DNA from: Oceanobacillus profundus | Lineage (GTDB): Bacteria > Bacillota > Bacilli > Bacillales > Amphibacillaceae | Direction: 5' to 3' | Assembly (NCBI RefSeq): GCF_003515705.1 | Contig: NZ_QWEH01000017.1 | Coordinates: 1-64,000, forward strand | DNA: 64,000 nt | Part shown: piece after piece, positions 33,638 to 42,785 of the stretch | Layout of the letters: each line of letters begins with the position of its first letter | Numbering within the stretch: the stretch's first letter is position 1 | Notes under the pieces: model-generated | The model's database searches: none | Seen by the model: the letters and a program-made list of their open reading frames with translations, nothing else | What the model was told of the DNA's origin: nothing | Position numbers and translations under genes: made by a program

Positions 33638-35467
33638 CTAAAATACCCCATGATAAGATTCAATTACTTTATTAATTGCATCAGCAATCCCTGTATAAAA
33701 AGCTTTTTTCTCTACCAACGGTGTTAATTCCATTAATCGGATACGATAATTTTCCATTGGATTTTTAGGCTCTGTATTATCTTCATGCTGAGGATATACT
33801 GCCCAAACTTCATGAACGGGTCGGTATCTATGCCATTGACCAGGGAACTTTTGCCGATATAAAAATGATGAATTCATGTTATTCCTATAGGATATTAATT
33901 GACGCATAGTGTCCGTCTGCCTACTTCCTTGCAGCCGACTACTATCCCAAATGAACCGCAATGGTCTATATTTAAAATCAACCATGATGGTTCCAATATA
34001 TTCATCCGATTCGTATATGTCCATTCGTACATCCGGTCGGTTATGGGAACCGTTCGTAAAAATTGGCCTATTTAAAATGGTTTCTTCTTTCTTAAAAGGC
34101 AACGATTCATCATAAACCAAACACAACTTCACTGTATTTTTTTTAAATTCTACAATGCTCCCCGGCTCTAGAAAAGGAATTTGAAAGGATTTTGAATTAG
34201 GATTGATGTCAAAAATCCACCCTTTGACAACTTCAAAGCCCACTGTTTTATGCTGAAGCCCTTCTATTAACTGCAAAAACCCCCAGATTTCATACAATAA
34301 ATCAGTCCGTTTCCAGTAGAAATCATAGGAAGTATCTAACGAAATATTGAATTCTTCATTCTTCAGCACACGGTACATTTGATATAAGTCTCTATAACGA
34401 AAATCTAAATGCATTACATGTGGCACAGCTGCTGGATGTTTATCCTCCACTTCCTCAAACCATTCTGTTCCAAGAATGTTTTGGGATTCTCCACGAATGC
34501 GGCCAACAAATCGTTCATAATCTTTTAATTCGTTTAGGACTTTTATTTTTGACCGAATTTGAACATGCATATCATCATGGAAATTCCGTTCTCTTCCAAT
34601 TTCTCGCTTTACTTTTTCTTGATGCTTTTCTAAATAATTAAGGAGCTCATTCATTTCCCTAATTATGAATCGCAATATTTTCTTAACCCATTGGTTCTCC
34701 AGTAAATTGTAATTACGGGTATGAGTGGGATTAAAAATATAATTTTGGCTTTCTGGATGCCTCGCCCGATATCGAATACTTGTCGCATCGATTGCACCTT
34801 CTTTTCCTTCTGGAACCAAACTATATTCCTTGCGAATGCGCATGCTTGGATTAGTTTCAATGGATTTCAAAGCCGTAATCCATTTTGAAAAATTCTTTTT
34901 AAGTATATATATCTTCCGAAGAATATGGATAGGAATAGGAATTGTACTATTCACACTAAGACTTGCGTTTTTTCGAACCAAATCTTGTGCCAATCCATGC
35001 AAAGATTCTTCTATATCCTCTCGCATTGAAACCCATTGTTCCTCCGTTATTTGTTTCGGTTTTACCTTCAACCAGGAGTAATAGGGTATCCCTTCCACTA
35101 CAACCTTGATTCGATAGTAACCAGGAATAAATGGATAGTAACTATCGGGATTAGTGGTCGACCCTCTAGGAGGATTATTAAACAATAGTACTAGCATGTT
35201 GGAAGGGGCTAAAAACGCCACATCATCCTCACCAACATCTAAAAGCCGCATTGGAATGGTATCCAGACCGTCCATATAAAACCGTGCTGAATTATCCTCA
35301 CTAGTAAATTCCAATGATAGTCGTTTATTTTCTATTATTTCTGGGATATCCTCATCTGTCATTCGATACAACTGTAGTTCATCTGTAACAAAGTTCGTAA
35401 TTGGAATCTCAATGTCCGGACTTTGATATTCGGGTTGTCGAAAGAGTACCTTAAACGGTGTGACCAT
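33638..35467 (-). CDS. DUF2357-domain McrC-like nuclease with PD-(D/E)XK motif
   Basis: The 609-residue protein is of the DUF2357 type: a mixed N-terminal domain (about 1-290, including FNPTHTRNYNLLENQWVKKI), a helical middle with a coiled part (about 265-310), and a C-terminal nuclease domain in which the PD-(D/E)XK site reads RPDVRMDIY and, after a turn, VDFKYRP (about 475-510). Proteins of this kind are McrC-like partners of McrB-type ATPases in type IV and LlaJI/BsuMI-like restriction. AGGAG lies about 10 bases before ATG 35467, which overlaps the AAA+ gene by 17 bp. No methyltransferase is present nearby. Confidence 0.82.
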   Translation of the reverse strand: MVTPFKVLFRQPEYQSPDIEIPITNFVTDELQLYRMTDEDIPEIIENKRLSLEFTSEDNSARFYMDGLDTIPMRLLDVGEDDVAFLAPSNMLVLLFNNPPRGSTTNPDSYYPFIPGYYRIKVVVEGIPYYSWLKVKPKQITEEQWVSMREDIEESLHGLAQDLVRKNASLSVNSTIPIPIHILRKIYILKKNFSKWITALKSIETNPSMRIRKEYSLVPEGKEGAIDATSIRYRARHPESQNYIFNPTHTRNYNLLENQWVKKILRFIIREMNELLNYLEKHQEKVKREIGRERNFHDDMHVQIRSKIKVLNELKDYERFVGRIRGESQNILGTEWFEEVEDKHPAAVPHVMHLDFRYRDLYQMYRVLKNEEFNISLDTSYDFYWKRTDLLYEIWGFLQLIEGLQHKTVGFEVVKGWIFDINPNSKSFQIPFLEPGSIVEFKKNTVKLCLVYDESLPFKKEETILNRPIFTNGSHNRPDVRMDIYESDEYIGTIMVDFKYRPLRFIWDSSRLQGSRQTDTMRQLISYRNNMNSSFLYRQKFPGQWHRYRPVHEVWAVYPQHEDNTEPKNPMENYRIRLMELTPLVEKKAFYTGIADAINKVIESYHGVF

Positions 35468-37430
35468 ATAATCTTAACTCCTTTGATTTATCTACAATTT
35501 CCTTTTGAGTTCGTTCAAAAATATATGAATCTGGCATTGTAGATAGAAGATCCAAGAAGGCGCTATTTTCTACTTCCTTTTTATCTATATTATAACGACC
35601 TAGCAAATCAGTAAATTGCTCCTCAGAACCGCGTATTTTAGTGAGCACTCTTTGTACCACCTGTAAATCGAAAGCTTCTTCTCTCGTCAGTGGGGAGTTC
35701 GCAGGTAAGTTTTTTAAAAACGTACTGATTTGTCGAACTATTCGCCAACCAATGCCTATATTACGACCACATTTTTGCAACTCTTCATGCAAATCCCATA
35801 AAAATTGTGATTCGAAAGAACTTAATGAAATCTCACGCTCCATTCTTCTAAACGAAGTATACGTATCATATGAAAAGGAATTTTCCCTTCTGTTTGATAA
35901 TGATTCCTCCTTATTACGTTCTTCCTTCAACCTTAACACATCGTTGTAAGGTTGAATTTTTAAAGTAATGACATTGGCTCGGTCAAGTACTTTATCCGAG
36001 AAATGGTAGGTTGATTCATCCAAGTTCACGGTACCAACAAAAATAACATTGCTTCCTATTCTCACGGTTGAAGGAAACACATTTTGGTTATAGATACGAG
36101 TACTGAATTCATCATTATACAATTTCAAGAATCGCTTGTTTTCTTCTAATTCCAGCACAGATAGAAATTGTGAAAAGTAATGTTCCACTCTAGCAAGATT
36201 CATTTCGTCAAAGCAGACAATGTGCAGGTCATCCGGGTACTCATTAGCAGCACGAGTCAAAAGATTCATCAATCCTGAGTCTCCAGGTCGATATACATTA
36301 TGCAAGGTATCTAAGTAGCCAATCACGTCAGCATCATCCTGCCAAAATGGGCGCACTGGAATAAACAACATCTGGGATTTACCTAATTTTAGTGCATTCG
36401 CATAGCATTGAACTAACTTTGTTTTCCCCGTTCCACTCATACCTGCTAGAATGACTAGACCACCTGTTTTCATGGCTGTATGGAAATTATACAAATCTTT
36501 TATATCGTAATAGAGACCCATGCGTTTACATTCATTTTCGAAAAGTTTCATAAACTCCAATTCTTTATCTGTTTCCTGCTTATCCTCCGTAATCGTCGTC
36601 TCTGTATTTAAAACTGGAGCATCGACAGAAGCTGCTGTTTGCATCACAGTTTGTTCCATTTCTTCAAAATTACCCAACACTTCCCCGTTTCCATCTAGCA
36701 TTTTTTGTAATTTATTACAATTATTGGAGTCCATAAACAAAACTTGGTCGTGTAGGTAGCTGTCCATTATATACTCTAACTGCAAATTGATTTTATGAAT
36801 TTGTGTTGAAGCGGGATGAAAACGGAAACCTCCCGCAGCATAATCATGCATATTAAACTGCCCATATAAGGTATATTCCTGCTTATCTTGCCCATGTCTC
36901 CACAATATCATGGACGGCGTGTCATCGTCATCATTTGAAATATTCTTATTGTCACCGACGTATTTTCTGTTAAATAATTGCTGTTCGAAAAGCTCTTGCG
37001 TTCGCTCTGTTGTTTCTTCGGAGAAAATTGGTATAGCATCCAGTATCGTATCGGAGTGAAAAGAATCCGATTTTTTCACCACATGTATGTTTCTCGCAAT
37101 ATGGTATTCTGTTGTTCCAGTTGGCTTTCTTAGTTCCACTTGAAAGAACAAGATATATCGATTTAAAAAGTCTCTTAATGCTTCTTTTCTTGCTGGATGC
37201 GGTAACGTAGTATTATCATCGAATCCCCAATTAGCTAAATCCTCCGCAAACCCGCATACATCTTTTATTTGTCGTGGGAAGTTTTCAGGAGGACTGGAAA
37301 TAATTTCAATGTAAAATTGTAGATTATTATTCCTGTTGATAATGATTGAATTTCTTCCGGTAGAAACTTCTCCGTCTACTGCTAACACACCTACAAAATC
37401 AATATCCCACATTTTTCTATCTCCGTACAT
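35451..37430 (-). CDS. McrB-like AAA+ ATPase/GTPase of a restriction-type operon
   Basis: The 659-residue protein has a long N-terminal part (about 1-290) of no recognised reader domain, then an AAA+ module: Walker A GMSGTGKT (about 331-338), Walker B IVCFDEMNLARVEHYF, and the sensor region GTVNLDESTYHFSDKVLDRA, which is the McrB-type form. The MNxxD-like element of McrB GTPases is represented by VNLDES, so nucleotide choice is open. I start at ATG 37430, with GAGAGGG nine bases upstream, one base after the previous stop; a TTG at 37451 lacks a site. It should drive the DUF2357 nuclease. Confidence 0.85.
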   Translation of the reverse strand: MYGDRKMWDIDFVGVLAVDGEVSTGRNSIIINRNNNLQFYIEIISSPPENFPRQIKDVCGFAEDLANWGFDDNTTLPHPARKEALRDFLNRYILFFQVELRKPTGTTEYHIARNIHVVKKSDSFHSDTILDAIPIFSEETTERTQELFEQQLFNRKYVGDNKNISNDDDDTPSMILWRHGQDKQEYTLYGQFNMHDYAAGGFRFHPASTQIHKINLQLEYIMDSYLHDQVLFMDSNNCNKLQKMLDGNGEVLGNFEEMEQTVMQTAASVDAPVLNTETTITEDKQETDKELEFMKLFENECKRMGLYYDIKDLYNFHTAMKTGGLVILAGMSGTGKTKLVQCYANALKLGKSQMLFIPVRPFWQDDADVIGYLDTLHNVYRPGDSGLMNLLTRAANEYPDDLHIVCFDEMNLARVEHYFSQFLSVLELEENKRFLKLYNDEFSTRIYNQNVFPSTVRIGSNVIFVGTVNLDESTYHFSDKVLDRANVITLKIQPYNDVLRLKEERNKEESLSNRRENSFSYDTYTSFRRMEREISLSSFESQFLWDLHEELQKCGRNIGIGWRIVRQISTFLKNLPANSPLTREEAFDLQVVQRVLTKIRGSEEQFTDLLGRYNIDKKEVENSAFLDLLSTMPDSYIFERTQKEIVDKSKELRLYGHTV

Positions 37431-37431
37431 A

Positions 37432-38553
37432 TCAAAATACCCTCTCTTCAAGTCGGTTATATTTCTTTATTTGTCTTTTCACTACATTGAAATCTTTACA
37501 GATATAGACCTTTTCCGGGTTTAAGTTCGTATATGAATCATTATATTTTAATAAAAACTGTTCCGGGTTTGAAAGTTCGTAGGACAAAACCCAGTATTCG
37601 TCAAAGTCCTCTGTAAATGAAAAGTCATGTACATCATTTCCTTCAATAAATGTAAAATTAATTGTTTCACTTTGGAAATGGGTCATAAACGCTGGTTTCC
37701 CGATCACCATAATTTGATATTTATTGATTTCGTCATCATTCAATACATTTACTTCTAATTCATTATGAATCGTCGCTTTTAATTGAGTCACTTCTTTTTG
37801 GAAATGTGCAATCGTCTCCTCAAATTGTTTACGCTCTAACTCCCATTTGTTTTTTTCCTCCCTGTATCTTTTCTCCAACGCTTCCTTCTCTTTTAGTAAC
37901 GTTCCATATAAATTGTTTTTCTCATCTAATTTTTGAATGGTTTGTCGGTGGCTTTTTTCAAGATCCTCCATCTTAGTTTTGTAATTTTCATCCCTTTTTT
38001 TCAATACCTCCGTCAAGTTTTCTAATTTTTTTGCTAATTTCTGTACCTTCTTCCCATCCCCTTTTGGTTGCCCAGGTTCTTGCGACTTCTCATCAACTTC
38101 TTTTTCTTCATGTTTTTTCTCAATAAGTTGGGGTTCCACCTTTTCATCAACTCTTATGGACTGATTCGGGAACTCCAATAAACTGCTATGTTCATCTTGA
38201 AGAAATGCGAAAAATTGTATTGCCTTTCTTTCCTGGCTTTCGCAGAACAATTTGATAAGAACGTCAGGCACGCCACCTTCAGCGGCAATGTCCACTAATT
38301 CATTCATTTCTTTATCAACCAACGTTAATTTTTTAAATTCAGGTGGAGGATTCTCCGCAGCCCATAAAACTAATTTTTTGTAATTGCTCTTGTTCAATAA
38401 GTTAGTAATCAACCGATTCCGATTCGCACTAATATCTTGAATGGTATTAGTCCGGAAACCATTGCAAACCACCTTCTTCTTTTTATGAATTTGAAGTATT
38501 ACGTCATTGTCAAACTTGGTTAATATCCATCTCCAAACATCTTTTCCTGTCAT
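37432..38553 (-). CDS. Coiled-coil protein, first gene of the McrB/DUF2357 operon
   Basis: The 373-residue protein has no family I can name. Residues about 1-125 are helical and basic (KKKKVV, HKKK), then an acidic, proline-containing linker (130-165), a long coiled coil (about 165-268, with heptads such as KKLENLTEVLKKRDENYKTK) and a C-terminal alpha/beta domain (about 275-373) starting YQIMVIGKPAFMTHF, which loosely recalls DUF2325-type domains. It could be the target-recognition or scaffold subunit. GGAGAAG precedes ATG 38553. Its TGA is one base before the AAA+ start, so the three genes form one tight operon. Confidence 0.7.
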   Translation of the reverse strand: MTGKDVWRWILTKFDNDVILQIHKKKKVVCNGFRTNTIQDISANRNRLITNLLNKSNYKKLVLWAAENPPPEFKKLTLVDKEMNELVDIAAEGGVPDVLIKLFCESQERKAIQFFAFLQDEHSSLLEFPNQSIRVDEKVEPQLIEKKHEEKEVDEKSQEPGQPKGDGKKVQKLAKKLENLTEVLKKRDENYKTKMEDLEKSHRQTIQKLDEKNNLYGTLLKEKEALEKRYREEKNKWELERKQFEETIAHFQKEVTQLKATIHNELEVNVLNDDEINKYQIMVIGKPAFMTHFQSETINFTFIEGNDVHDFSFTEDFDEYWVLSYELSNPEQFLLKYNDSYTNLNPEKVYICKDFNVVKRQIKKYNRLEERVF

Positions 38554-39119
38554 TTATAGTTCTTCTCCTTAATCGAGGATTTGTTTGTAATAGAAATCAT
38601 TTACATTTATTCCAATTTCAAGGTCATAAACATTCTCCTTTCTGACTTTTCATCCGAATTTGGAGGAATATTCCGCATTTTATAAGTCAATTCTCCCTAT
38701 CATTCAAGATGAATTTTTTATCTCCTTAAGTTATCTCGATATATCTATACCTGGTTGAAATAATTTTCCAATGATAACTTATATTTACATTTTAATAGAT
38801 TTAAAGTCTGATATACAAGATATTTCTAAGAAATAAGAATTCCTTGCATTTTATTTATTGAAGTAACTAGGTCAAAAAGTCGGTGAATATTGTACTATGA
38901 TGGGCTTCTTTTTCAAAAATGCTTTATATATTAAGATCGTTCCTTTTAGTGGAACGGACTGGGTGCAATTTTAGATTTATTTTTTGGTTAATATGAAATG
39001 AAGATAAGGTTCATCTGAAAGACAGATTCAATAATGGTTAAAAAAAGAATTAGGGGTTAAAGATATTATCGCTAAAAGAGAAGGTAGCAAGAAATATGAA
39101 CGAGAATATTTGACCTGTT
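38554..39119. other. Gene-free stretch upstream of the defence operon
   Basis: No intact gene is visible. A small hairpin CGTTCC/GGAACG lies at about 38939-38956. From about 39038 the plus strand reads WLKKELGVKDIIAKREGSKK and a little more before frameshifting into the helicase fragment downstream, so the pseudogene may begin here. Confidence 0.4.
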
Positions 39120-39362
39120 TTGGGAACCTCTGCTCGAAACGCTATATCTGATATATATTTAAAGCAATATGACCTAATGAGAATAATGCAATATTTAAAG
39201 AAAAAACATATTACTCCAAAGGGTAAAGAGCTGCCAAAAGCTTTAAGTATAGCTTATGTTGGGTTAACTCGCCCTACTCATCTTCTTTGTTTGACTATGA
39301 GACCCGAAACCATCTATGTAAATGAAAAGTCCGGTAGGCAAATAAGATATCTATCAGATTGA
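39120..39362 (+). pseudogene. UvrD/Rep-type helicase, C-terminal fragment
   Basis: The 80-residue fragment has no start signal of its own but contains PKALSIAYVGLTRPTHLLCL, matching helicase motif VI of the UvrD family (xxYVAxTRAxxxL). It ends at a natural TGA. In defence islands such helicases often accompany OLD-family nucleases (for example GajB in Gabija), but only the tail is left. Homology upstream is broken by at least one frameshift near 39115. Confidence 0.65.
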
Positions 39363-39523
39363 GGAATTGAAAGATGGATCAAGGAACTGTTGAATGGCAA
39401 TGAAGTTATTTCACTAAAGTGACCGATTCTTTCGTCACACATTGTCTGGTTTTTAAGCGACTTTATTGTTACTGATATGAGTAAAATGAGTATAGATCTT
39501 AAAAAATTGAACAACTATTATTG

Positions 39524-39552
39524 AACGCCGTTCGAATTATTTGAACGGTGTT
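39524..39552. terminator. Hairpin after the helicase remnant
   Basis: AACGCCGTTC (39524-39533) pairs with GAACGGTGTT (39543-39552), with one G-U pair. It may end transcription of the vanished helicase gene. The rest of 39363-39958 shows no gene. Confidence 0.6.
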
Positions 39553-39958
39553 TGATTGTTTGCTTTATTTGATTAAGAAAAGATTGCTGCGGTTGTTGGA
39601 TTTAAACCTATGATTACTCTTTACTATGGCCGCTTTGTAAGGATATGCGATTCTAGTAACCAGTAAAATTAAGTATTCAAACGGTTATGATTTATTACGA
39701 AGATGACTACTTCAATCAGTTCCGTTTGGTGTAGGATTTTTCTAAATTGGGTATAGTACTTATGGACATCTCAGTGGGAGATGAAAACATGAAATAATGG
39801 TAATATGACCTGAGCTTGACAATTGACCGCGAGCTTTTTCACAGGAACCACTGTTTAGTGTAGACAGCCTATTGGTTTCATATTAGCAGACGTGAAGGAA
39901 ATATCCTTTTCTATTATTCTCAACTTACATTACAAAGATTTTTAAAGGAGATGAGACT

Positions 39959-40810
39959 TTGACTAGAGATAATAGTTTTATTCTAAATGATGGATCAGCG
40001 CTTCCCCTTGTGGGATTAGGCACGATCGGCATTGATGGTGATCAGGGTACATTTGAAATTTTAAACGCCTTAAACACAGGATACCGTTTAATCGATACTT
40101 CAACAAACTATAACAATGAAGGTATTGTCGGTGAAGCTGTACGTCGATCCGCACTGCCCAGGGAAGAAATTTTAATCAGTACGAAATTGCCCGGCTCGCA
40201 CCATGAATACGACAAGGCGTTTATCTTTATTCAAGAATCTTTACGCCGCACTGGATTAAACTATTTTGACAAGTATTTAATTCATTGGCCGAATCCCAAA
40301 GATGGCAAATATGTAGAAGCTTGGAAGGCTTTAGTGGATGCTCAAAAACAAGGATTAATCAGAACCATTGGTGTTTCAAACTTTGAACCTGAACATCTGG
40401 ACAATATTATCGAAGAAACAGGTGTGACTCCTGCTACAAACCAGGTGGAGCGTCAGCCGTATTTTAATAATAACCGTATGGTTGAAGAAAATAAAAAACG
40501 GGGTATTCTTACTGAAGCCTGGAGTTCTTTTGGTCGGGGTTATCTGAATGACGTGCTGGAAAATGCCACAATTAAAGAAATCGCGGATAAATACGATAAA
40601 ACTCCGGCACAGATTATTTTAAACTGGAACTATCAGGCCGGCGTATTTTCTATTCCAAAATCGAGTAATCCAAAGCATCAAAAGGATAATATCAATAGTA
40701 CCAGCTTTGAATTAGCCCCTGAGGATATGGAAACAATTGATTCACTGGATAAAGGGGAAGCCGGCCGTGTAGAAGGACAGGACCCCAACGAATATCATGA
40801 ATATGTATAG
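39959..40810 (+). CDS. Aldo/keto reductase
   Basis: The 283-residue NADPH-dependent reductase has the TIM-barrel family motifs: YRLIDTSTNYNNEGIVGEA (about residues 44-62) with catalytic Asp and Tyr, Lys in LISTKLPG, His in YLIHWPNP, and the late IPKSSNPKHQKDN cofactor loop. It reduces small aldehydes or ketones; the substrate is not predictable. A TTG start is supported by AAAGGAGAT eight bases upstream. It stands alone between remnants, consistent with an acquired gene. Confidence 0.9.
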   Translation: MTRDNSFILNDGSALPLVGLGTIGIDGDQGTFEILNALNTGYRLIDTSTNYNNEGIVGEAVRRSALPREEILISTKLPGSHHEYDKAFIFIQESLRRTGLNYFDKYLIHWPNPKDGKYVEAWKALVDAQKQGLIRTIGVSNFEPEHLDNIIEETGVTPATNQVERQPYFNNNRMVEENKKRGILTEAWSSFGRGYLNDVLENATIKEIADKYDKTPAQIILNWNYQAGVFSIPKSSNPKHQKDNINSTSFELAPEDMETIDSLDKGEAGRVEGQDPNEYHEYV

Positions 40811-40897
40811 ACAGCCCACTATCTGAGTTAGATATTTTGAGCAATAGATAAGAAATGGGTCTGTTTTAAGCAAATCCACCTTTTATTTTTAAGAATT

Positions 40898-40929
40898 TTG
40901 CTGTTAACGGGCACGATTGTTTAAACAAC
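40898..40929. repeat. Short intergenic repeat (ACGGGCACGATTG type)
   Basis: TTGCTGTTAACGGGCACGAT then TGTTTAAACAAC, the best copy of the element also found at 30659-30729 and 30971. Arms TGTTTAA/TTAACAG can pair. Confidence 0.55.
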
Positions 40930-40993
40930 ATTATCGTTACATCCATAAAGTTCTACTTGGAAGTTGCCCTAACAATTAAATAACTTAACTTTT

Positions 40994-41025
40994 ACACCGT
41001 CCTCAAATGAGGGCGGTGTAATGTG
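40994..41025 (+). terminator. Terminator-like hairpin after aldo/keto reductase
   Basis: ACACCGTCCTC (40994-41004) pairs with GAGGGCGGTGT (41009-41019), with one G-U pair; a weak T tract follows. Confidence 0.65.
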
Positions 41026-41160
41026 TATTTACGGCCTCATTTTTAATAATTTTATTCTCTTTATACAGCAAATGAAACCAAAATAAATATCAAACGTATA
41101 ACAAAGACAAGCATTTTTTAAATAAAAACAAATTTGAGATAAAGGGGTTTTGTATACCTG

Positions 41161-41823
41161 ATGCTTCGTTTTATTCGTCGTAGAAAACGTCGTCTGAAGA
41201 TGAAAAAAGTTAAAGAGGGAGATGGTCATACATTAAAAGAGTACCGCCTATGGAATATTTTCACTCGCTCATTATTCCATATAGAAATAACCAATGATCA
41301 GAATGAGAAAACCGATTACGCTATAAGCTGTAAATATTTTGCGGAGGAGCCTAAAGCTGATTTATACCGCAATGGCATACATATTGCCTACTCTAAGCTT
41401 CCAGCTGCTTTCGTAGTAGAAAATGGAGTAATTGAAATAGAAAAAGGTGGGTATGGGATAAATCGGATTCGTTATGATTCGGACAAAGAAGAGACCTTTT
41501 CAGTTTATCCAGATAAACGTTCGATTAGGGGTTTACGCATGCGATTGCATAAACGATTTCCCAAAATTAGCTCGCTCATTGGGATGATTGCTATTTTAAT
41601 TTTATTGACTTCAATAGCCTTGAGTGCACCTCAACTAATAGAAAAGATTACGGAAATTCCTTGGGTTTCTGAAAATATAGGTACATTCAAATCACCAATA
41701 GCATTTTCGTTGCAGGTTAATATTTGGATATGGGTTGCGGGTGCGGTAGCTGGGGTAGAACGAACTCTCATGCTTCGTAATCATTGGTTAATTGATATGG
41801 AAACAAGCTATTGGGATAGTTAA
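41161..41823 (+). CDS. Hypothetical membrane protein (220 aa)
   Basis: The protein starts with a very basic stretch (RFIRRRKRRLKMKK), has a soluble part to about residue 135 rich in charged residues and beta pattern, then two membrane helices (about 140-160 and 183-202). I recognise no family. The ribosome site is weak (AAAGGGG is 13 or more bases before the ATG), so the start is uncertain. A terminator hairpin follows at 41914. Confidence 0.55.
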   Translation: MLRFIRRRKRRLKMKKVKEGDGHTLKEYRLWNIFTRSLFHIEITNDQNEKTDYAISCKYFAEEPKADLYRNGIHIAYSKLPAAFVVENGVIEIEKGGYGINRIRYDSDKEETFSVYPDKRSIRGLRMRLHKRFPKISSLIGMIAILILLTSIALSAPQLIEKITEIPWVSENIGTFKSPIAFSLQVNIWIWVAGAVAGVERTLMLRNHWLIDMETSYWDS

Positions 41824-41913
41824 TTTTCTTTCGGTAGTACAATTGCTTCAATCCCGGTGAATTATTCGATCTGCAAGTTTTTTGGTTAAAATAAACTTTA
41901 TTCTAAAACAACA

Positions 41914-41960
41914 AAAACCTATAAATCATGCATACTTAGTATGTATTATTTATAGGTTTT
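41914..41960 (+). terminator. Terminator whose loop carries a PadR-like operator core
   Basis: AAAACCTATAAAT (41914-41926) pairs perfectly with ATTTATAGGTTTT (41948-41960), then TTT. Its apex contains the palindrome CATACTTAGTATG (41931-41943), whose core ATACTTAGTAT recurs in the operator at 42009. Confidence 0.8.
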
Positions 41961-42008
41961 TTTATATATTTACAAATAATTTAGTTGTTAATTAGTGTTT
42001 TCACTTCG

Positions 42009-42037
42009 TTTTATTATATACTTAGTATATAATAAAA
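42009..42037 (+). promoter_or_regulatory. 29-bp perfect palindrome, operator of the ABC/PadR operon
   Basis: TTTTATTATATACT and its exact inverted copy flank a central T. The right arm includes TATAAT (42028-42033), a likely -10 box, so binding would block polymerase. The PadR regulator encoded at the operon's end is the natural ligand. Confidence 0.75.
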
Positions 42038-42065
42038 TGAAGTTAGGGATAGGAGGAAGTAAAAC

Positions 42066-42785
42066 ATGATTAAGGTAAACAATTTAACAAAGTCGTTTAT
42101 ACAAGGGCAAGCAAGAACGCAAGTATTAAAAGGTGTTGATTTGCACGTTGAAGAAGGGGAATTTGTAGCTATAATGGGGCCAAGTGGCTCTGGGAAAAGT
42201 ACATTACTACAACTTTTAGGTGGTCTTGATATACCAACTGAAGGGGATATATTAATAAATCAGAATAATTTGAGTGAGATGACGGAAAAAGAAAGAACGA
42301 TATTCCGCAGAAAATATATAGGGTTTATTTTTCAAAATTACCAGCTGCTACCAACATTAAATGTAGAAGAAAACATAGCTTTTCCTCTTCATGCAGATGG
42401 CAGTTTAACGAAAGAAAAATACCAGTTTATTTTAGAATTACTTGATTCTGTTGGATTAAAAGAGCTTGGTCGAAAACGTGCTAATTTACTTAGTGGTGGT
42501 CAGCAACAACGAGTAGCTATAGCCAGAGCGCTTGTCAATAATCCCTCCGTATTATTAGCTGATGAACCGACGGGAAATTTAGATAGAAATAAAGCCGAAG
42601 AAATTCTCGGGTTAATAGCAAGATTCAACCGAGAAAGCAATCAAACAATCATAATGGTTACGCATGATATTTTCGCAGCTGGGTTTGCAGATCGTATTAT
42701 TCTTTTTAAAGATGGAGTTATTGATCAAGTGATTTCTAGGAAGGATGATGATTATGCTAAATATGTGGCGAATTTCATGGCTTAA
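42066..42785 (+). CDS. ABC transporter ATP-binding protein (MacB/LolD type)
   Basis: The 239-residue ATPase has Walker A GPSGSGKS (about 38-45), Q-loop IFQNYQLLPTLNV, signature LSGGQQQR (about 145-152), Walker B VLLADEPTGNLD and the switch His in MVTHD. It powers the 824-residue permease encoded next, whose start lies inside this gene. Such pairs export peptides, lipids or antibiotics. GGAGGAAG precedes the ATG; transcription starts at a palindromic promoter. Confidence 0.92.
   Translation: MIKVNNLTKSFIQGQARTQVLKGVDLHVEEGEFVAIMGPSGSGKSTLLQLLGGLDIPTEGDILINQNNLSEMTEKERTIFRRKYIGFIFQNYQLLPTLNVEENIAFPLHADGSLTKEKYQFILELLDSVGLKELGRKRANLLSGGQQQRVAIARALVNNPSVLLADEPTGNLDRNKAEEILGLIARFNRESNQTIIMVTHDIFAAGFADRIILFKDGVIDQVISRKDDDYAKYVANFMA

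Noticed and set aside
39120-39362. A complete Gabija system
   Set aside because: Only the helicase tail remains and no OLD-type nuclease is visible on either strand.
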